From: Christensenella sp. UBA4626
Lineage (GTDB): Bacteria; Bacillota; Clostridia; Christensenellales; UBA1242
Direction: 5' to 3'
Length of the DNA stretch: 40,600 bases
Assembly (NCBI GenBank): GCA_002406115.1
Contig: DHNC01000005.1
Span: 1 to 40,600 of the forward strand
How positions within the stretch are numbered: position 1 is the stretch's first letter; the number at the start of each line of letters is the position of its first letter. This document shows, piece by piece, positions 38,539-40,600 of the stretch. The position numbers and the translations under genes were made by a program. The notes below the pieces were generated by a model. That model did no database searches. It worked only from the letters and a program-made list of their open reading frames with translations, and was not told the DNA's origin.

Positions 38539-39123
38539 GTGATATTTGTTTTGCTGATTGTTTATTATTTTGCTTTAACTTTGTTTTTTGTGATAAAAAA
38601 AATTAAAAACAACAAAGTTTTTCCTTTGCCGGAATTAAAATTTGAAAAAAATAAAATCATATTTTGTTCGCATTCTCAACATAAAATCTTTGTGGGGCAA
38701 TGTAATGTTTTGAATTTAAAAAATAATATATATTTAAAAAAAGATGGAAAAATGATTGCACTTGAAAATGTGTTGAATGCACGGCTTGTGGGCGACTTTT
38801 TGTTTTTTACTGGAAATGGAGAGGCAATTATCAAAATGAAAAATTTTCCGTTTGCTAGATATTTGCAAATGAATATTTGCTCATATGATTTTGATTTAAA
38901 AACATTAAAAAGAAAAGCGGAAATTGATGTGTTGAACAATCTGTTTGATTTTTCTAAATGCAAGGACTTGCTTAGATATATAAGATTTTTAAAGTTTGTT
39001 TTAAACATTCAAATCTCAAAGGATAAGTTGCAAGTAAAGCAAAACAATTATAGGCTTAAATATTCAATCACATACAACTTTGGATTTGGCGAAAAAATAA
39101 TAAATTTCAATCAATCTACTTGA
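38539..39123 (+). CDS. Hypothetical membrane-anchored protein
   Basis: 194 aa from a GTG start, with no clear RBS, so the start is uncertain. One N-terminal transmembrane segment (IFVLLIVYYFALTLFFVI, 2-19) followed by KKIKNNK, then a roughly 170-residue mostly beta-patterned basic domain (KIIFCSHSQHKIFVGQCNVLNL, LVGDFLFFTGNGEAIIKM). No motif recognised. Very AT-rich codons, matching the gap upstream. Lies 30 bases before rarA, with the rarA promoter touching its stop codon. Confidence 0.6.
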   Translation: MIFVLLIVYYFALTLFFVIKKIKNNKVFPLPELKFEKNKIIFCSHSQHKIFVGQCNVLNLKNNIYLKKDGKMIALENVLNARLVGDFLFFTGNGEAIIKMKNFPFARYLQMNICSYDFDLKTLKRKAEIDVLNNLFDFSKCKDLLRYIRFLKFVLNIQISKDKLQVKQNNYRLKYSITYNFGFGEKIINFNQST

Positions 39124-39147
39124 AAAAGATTATAATTTTGATATAAT
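39120..39147 (+). promoter_or_regulatory. Leaderless-type rarA promoter
   Basis: TTGAAA (39120-39125), 16 bases, TATAAT (39142-39147); ATG at 39154, six bases after the -10. No Shine-Dalgarno. The -35 overlaps the stop codon of the previous gene. Confidence 0.7.
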
Positions 39148-39153
39148 TAAAGT

Positions 39154-40434
39154 ATGAAAAACATAAATGAAGATGTTGATTTTAATATGACGCCTTTGGC
39201 TGAAAGGATGCGGGCAAGGAATCTGGACGAATTTATCGGGCAGACACACATTGTTGGCAAAGATAGTTTGATAAGAAGAGCCTTGCAAGTGAACCGCCTT
39301 GGCAGTTGCATTTTTTATGGCCCACCTGGGGTTGGAAAAACAACTTTGGCATATATTATTGCTTCCTCACTCAATTTAAATTATGTAAAATTGAACGCCG
39401 TTTCAAGTGGGGTTGCGGACGCAAAACGTGTGATAGATGAGGCAAAAAAACATTTTGAATTGACTGGCAAAAGCACCATTTTGATATTGGATGAATGTCA
39501 TAGGTGGAGCAAAGCCCAAAGCGATTCAGTGTTGGAGGCGGTTGAGCGTGGATATATAACTTTTATCGGCACGACCACTGAAAATCCTCACATAAGCATG
39601 ACGCCGGCTATCGTTAGCAGATGTAGGGTTTTTAAATTTTTGCCTTTAAGTGTCAATGATTTGAAAGACGCAATTTTGATTGCTTTAAAAGATGAAAATC
39701 GAGGATTTGGCAAGTTGAAAATCAAATTGGATGCAGAGGCTTTAAACCATTTTGCGATGTTTGCGAATGGCGATTTGAGAAGTTGCTATAACGCCTTGGA
39801 ATTGGCAGTTACAACAACAAAACCTGACAAAACTGGCACAATTGTAATTGATAAATTGGTTGCAAGTCAGTGTATTCAACAGCCGGTTATAAGCGTTGAT
39901 GAAAACACCTATTATGATATGCTCAGTGCTTTTTGCAAAAGTTTGCGTGGCAGCGATACAGACGCCGCACTTTATTATGCGTTTAGATTGATAGAAGCGG
40001 GCTGTGACCCACTACTCATTTGTAGGAGGCTGATTGCCCACGCAAGCGAAGATGTTGGAATGGCGGATAGTAACGCAAGCCTTATGGCAATGATTGCAAT
40101 GAATGCGGTTAAAAATTTGGGATTGCCAGAGGGGGAAATCCCACTTGCACATGCAATAATTTATGTTTGCGAAGCGGAAAAATCTAACAGTGTTGTGGTT
40201 GCCTTGGAGGCAGCAAAAGAGGATGCGAAATTTCATCCGGACGACAACGTGCCAGAGCATTTGAAAAACTATCATTATGAAGTTGACAATGTTCCAGAAT
40301 ACAAATATCCACACAATTATGGTGGCTACGTAAAGCAACAATATTTGCCAGATAAGTTGAAGGATAGAAGATATTATATTCCGTCAAAGAATGGCAAAGA
40401 AAAGGGCTTGATAAGAAAAAAAGATAGGTTTTAA
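39154..40434 (+). CDS. rarA: Replication-associated recombination protein A (RarA/MgsA AAA ATPase)
   Basis: 426 aa. AAA core: PLAERMRARNLDEFIGQTHIVG, Walker A YGPPGVGKTT (about 55-64), Walker B LILDECHRWSK (Asp113, Glu114; usual form DEIHRFNK), sensor 1 GTTTENP, Arg finger VSRCRVF, sensor 2 GDLRSCYNALE. The C-terminal helical and tetramerisation domains (EDVGMADSNA, GLPEGEIPLAHAIIYV, YPHNYGGYVKQQYLPD) are complete. Acts at stalled replication forks with SSB. Monocistronic, predicted leaderless, terminator overlaps its stop. Confidence 0.95.
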   Translation: MKNINEDVDFNMTPLAERMRARNLDEFIGQTHIVGKDSLIRRALQVNRLGSCIFYGPPGVGKTTLAYIIASSLNLNYVKLNAVSSGVADAKRVIDEAKKHFELTGKSTILILDECHRWSKAQSDSVLEAVERGYITFIGTTTENPHISMTPAIVSRCRVFKFLPLSVNDLKDAILIALKDENRGFGKLKIKLDAEALNHFAMFANGDLRSCYNALELAVTTTKPDKTGTIVIDKLVASQCIQQPVISVDENTYYDMLSAFCKSLRGSDTDAALYYAFRLIEAGCDPLLICRRLIAHASEDVGMADSNASLMAMIAMNAVKNLGLPEGEIPLAHAIIYVCEAEKSNSVVVALEAAKEDAKFHPDDNVPEHLKNYHYEVDNVPEYKYPHNYGGYVKQQYLPDKLKDRRYYIPSKNGKEKGLIRKKDRF

Positions 40435-40450
40435 ATTTCCTATCTTTTTT
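40417..40450 (+). terminator. rarA terminator overlapping the stop codon
   Basis: GATAGG (40423-40428) pairs with CCTATC (40439-40444), flanked by A6 and T7; the TAA stop is in the loop. The final 150 bases of the window show no feature. Confidence 0.88.
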
Positions 40451-40600
40451 TGTGTTTGCAACAAACTTTGTTTTGAGCGTTTATGAAATATATTGAAATG
40501 TTTTTACAAAATGGATGTTGTGTTAAATATCGGAACATTCTTCAGTAATTGATATATAATGCGTTGTTGATAAAAACTTATTTTATATATAAAATTTATT

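Noticed and set aside
1..40600. CRISPR array, intact prophage or insertion sequence
   Set aside because: No regularly spaced repeats, no transposase frame, and only one truncated recombinase; nothing supports an intact mobile element.

Overview
The window is low-GC, mostly intact and densely coded. It reads as chromosome from an uncultured, probably endospore-forming Clostridia-type Bacillota. Evidence: consensus TTGACA-17-TATAAT promoters, strong AGGAGG ribosome binding sites, short GC hairpin plus T-run terminators, spmA/spmB next to a Spo0A-type DNA-binding protein, a PolA whose proofreading domain looks degenerate, and an EndoA-type MazF. A glutaminyl-tRNA synthetase is present. I cannot name a genus.

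Layout. 1-1360: small accessory patch with a candidate structured RNA, an XRE repressor with two matching operators, and a zinc-ribbon/membrane gene pair. 1400-2530: rplM-rpsI with a structured leader. 2690-5930: ankyrin-like protein and tex. 5980-9600: secreted/anchored protein, standalone Spo0A_C protein, spmA-spmB, putative heavy-metal exporter. 9794-10796: three-gene unit ending in mazF. 10869-12643: tandem-HTH regulator divergent from a Rho paralogue with no recognisable P-loop. 12888-15806: Fic protein and glnS, divergent. 16004-18680: RelB/DinJ-like protein plus ADP-ribosylhydrolase operon, integrase remnant and tRNA-Leu (probable decayed island). 19000-23061: polA and an MFS transporter. 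23335-26257: DUF308 protein, TetR regulator, tandem-repeat lipoprotein. 26623-27881: tRNA-Ser followed by an XRE/zinc-ribbon nuclease pair. 28216-31591: lipoprotein and three surface-like proteins without signal peptides. 31707-35963: MarR plus a heterodimeric ABC exporter. 36114-40434: permuted NlpC/P60 protein, zinc-ribbon membrane protein, gapA, an unknown membrane protein and rarA.

How genes work together. Three toxin-antitoxin-like or modification units (MazF cassette, Fic, RelB-like/ADP-ribosylhydrolase) lie among housekeeping genes. Three XRE loci and the TetR and MarR genes carry inverted repeats suggesting autoregulation. A recurrent intergenic palindrome, TTTTGTACAAAA, sits in front of the Spo0A-like/spmAB genes, the Rho-like gene and the repeat lipoprotein, suggesting a small regulon. 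Several genes (heavy-metal exporter, polA, MFS, permuted NlpC/P60, rarA, one XRE gene) have a -10 box only 6-9 bases before the start codon and no Shine-Dalgarno, which predicts leaderless mRNAs.

The best candidates for something undescribed are the P-loop-less Rho with its TTTTGTACAAAA-rich leader, the receiver-less Spo0A protein, the RelB-like/ADP-ribosylhydrolase operon, the ABC exporter with a roughly 93-residue insert inside its nucleotide-binding domain, and the structured RNA at the left end. All family calls are from motifs read by eye; no database search was run.
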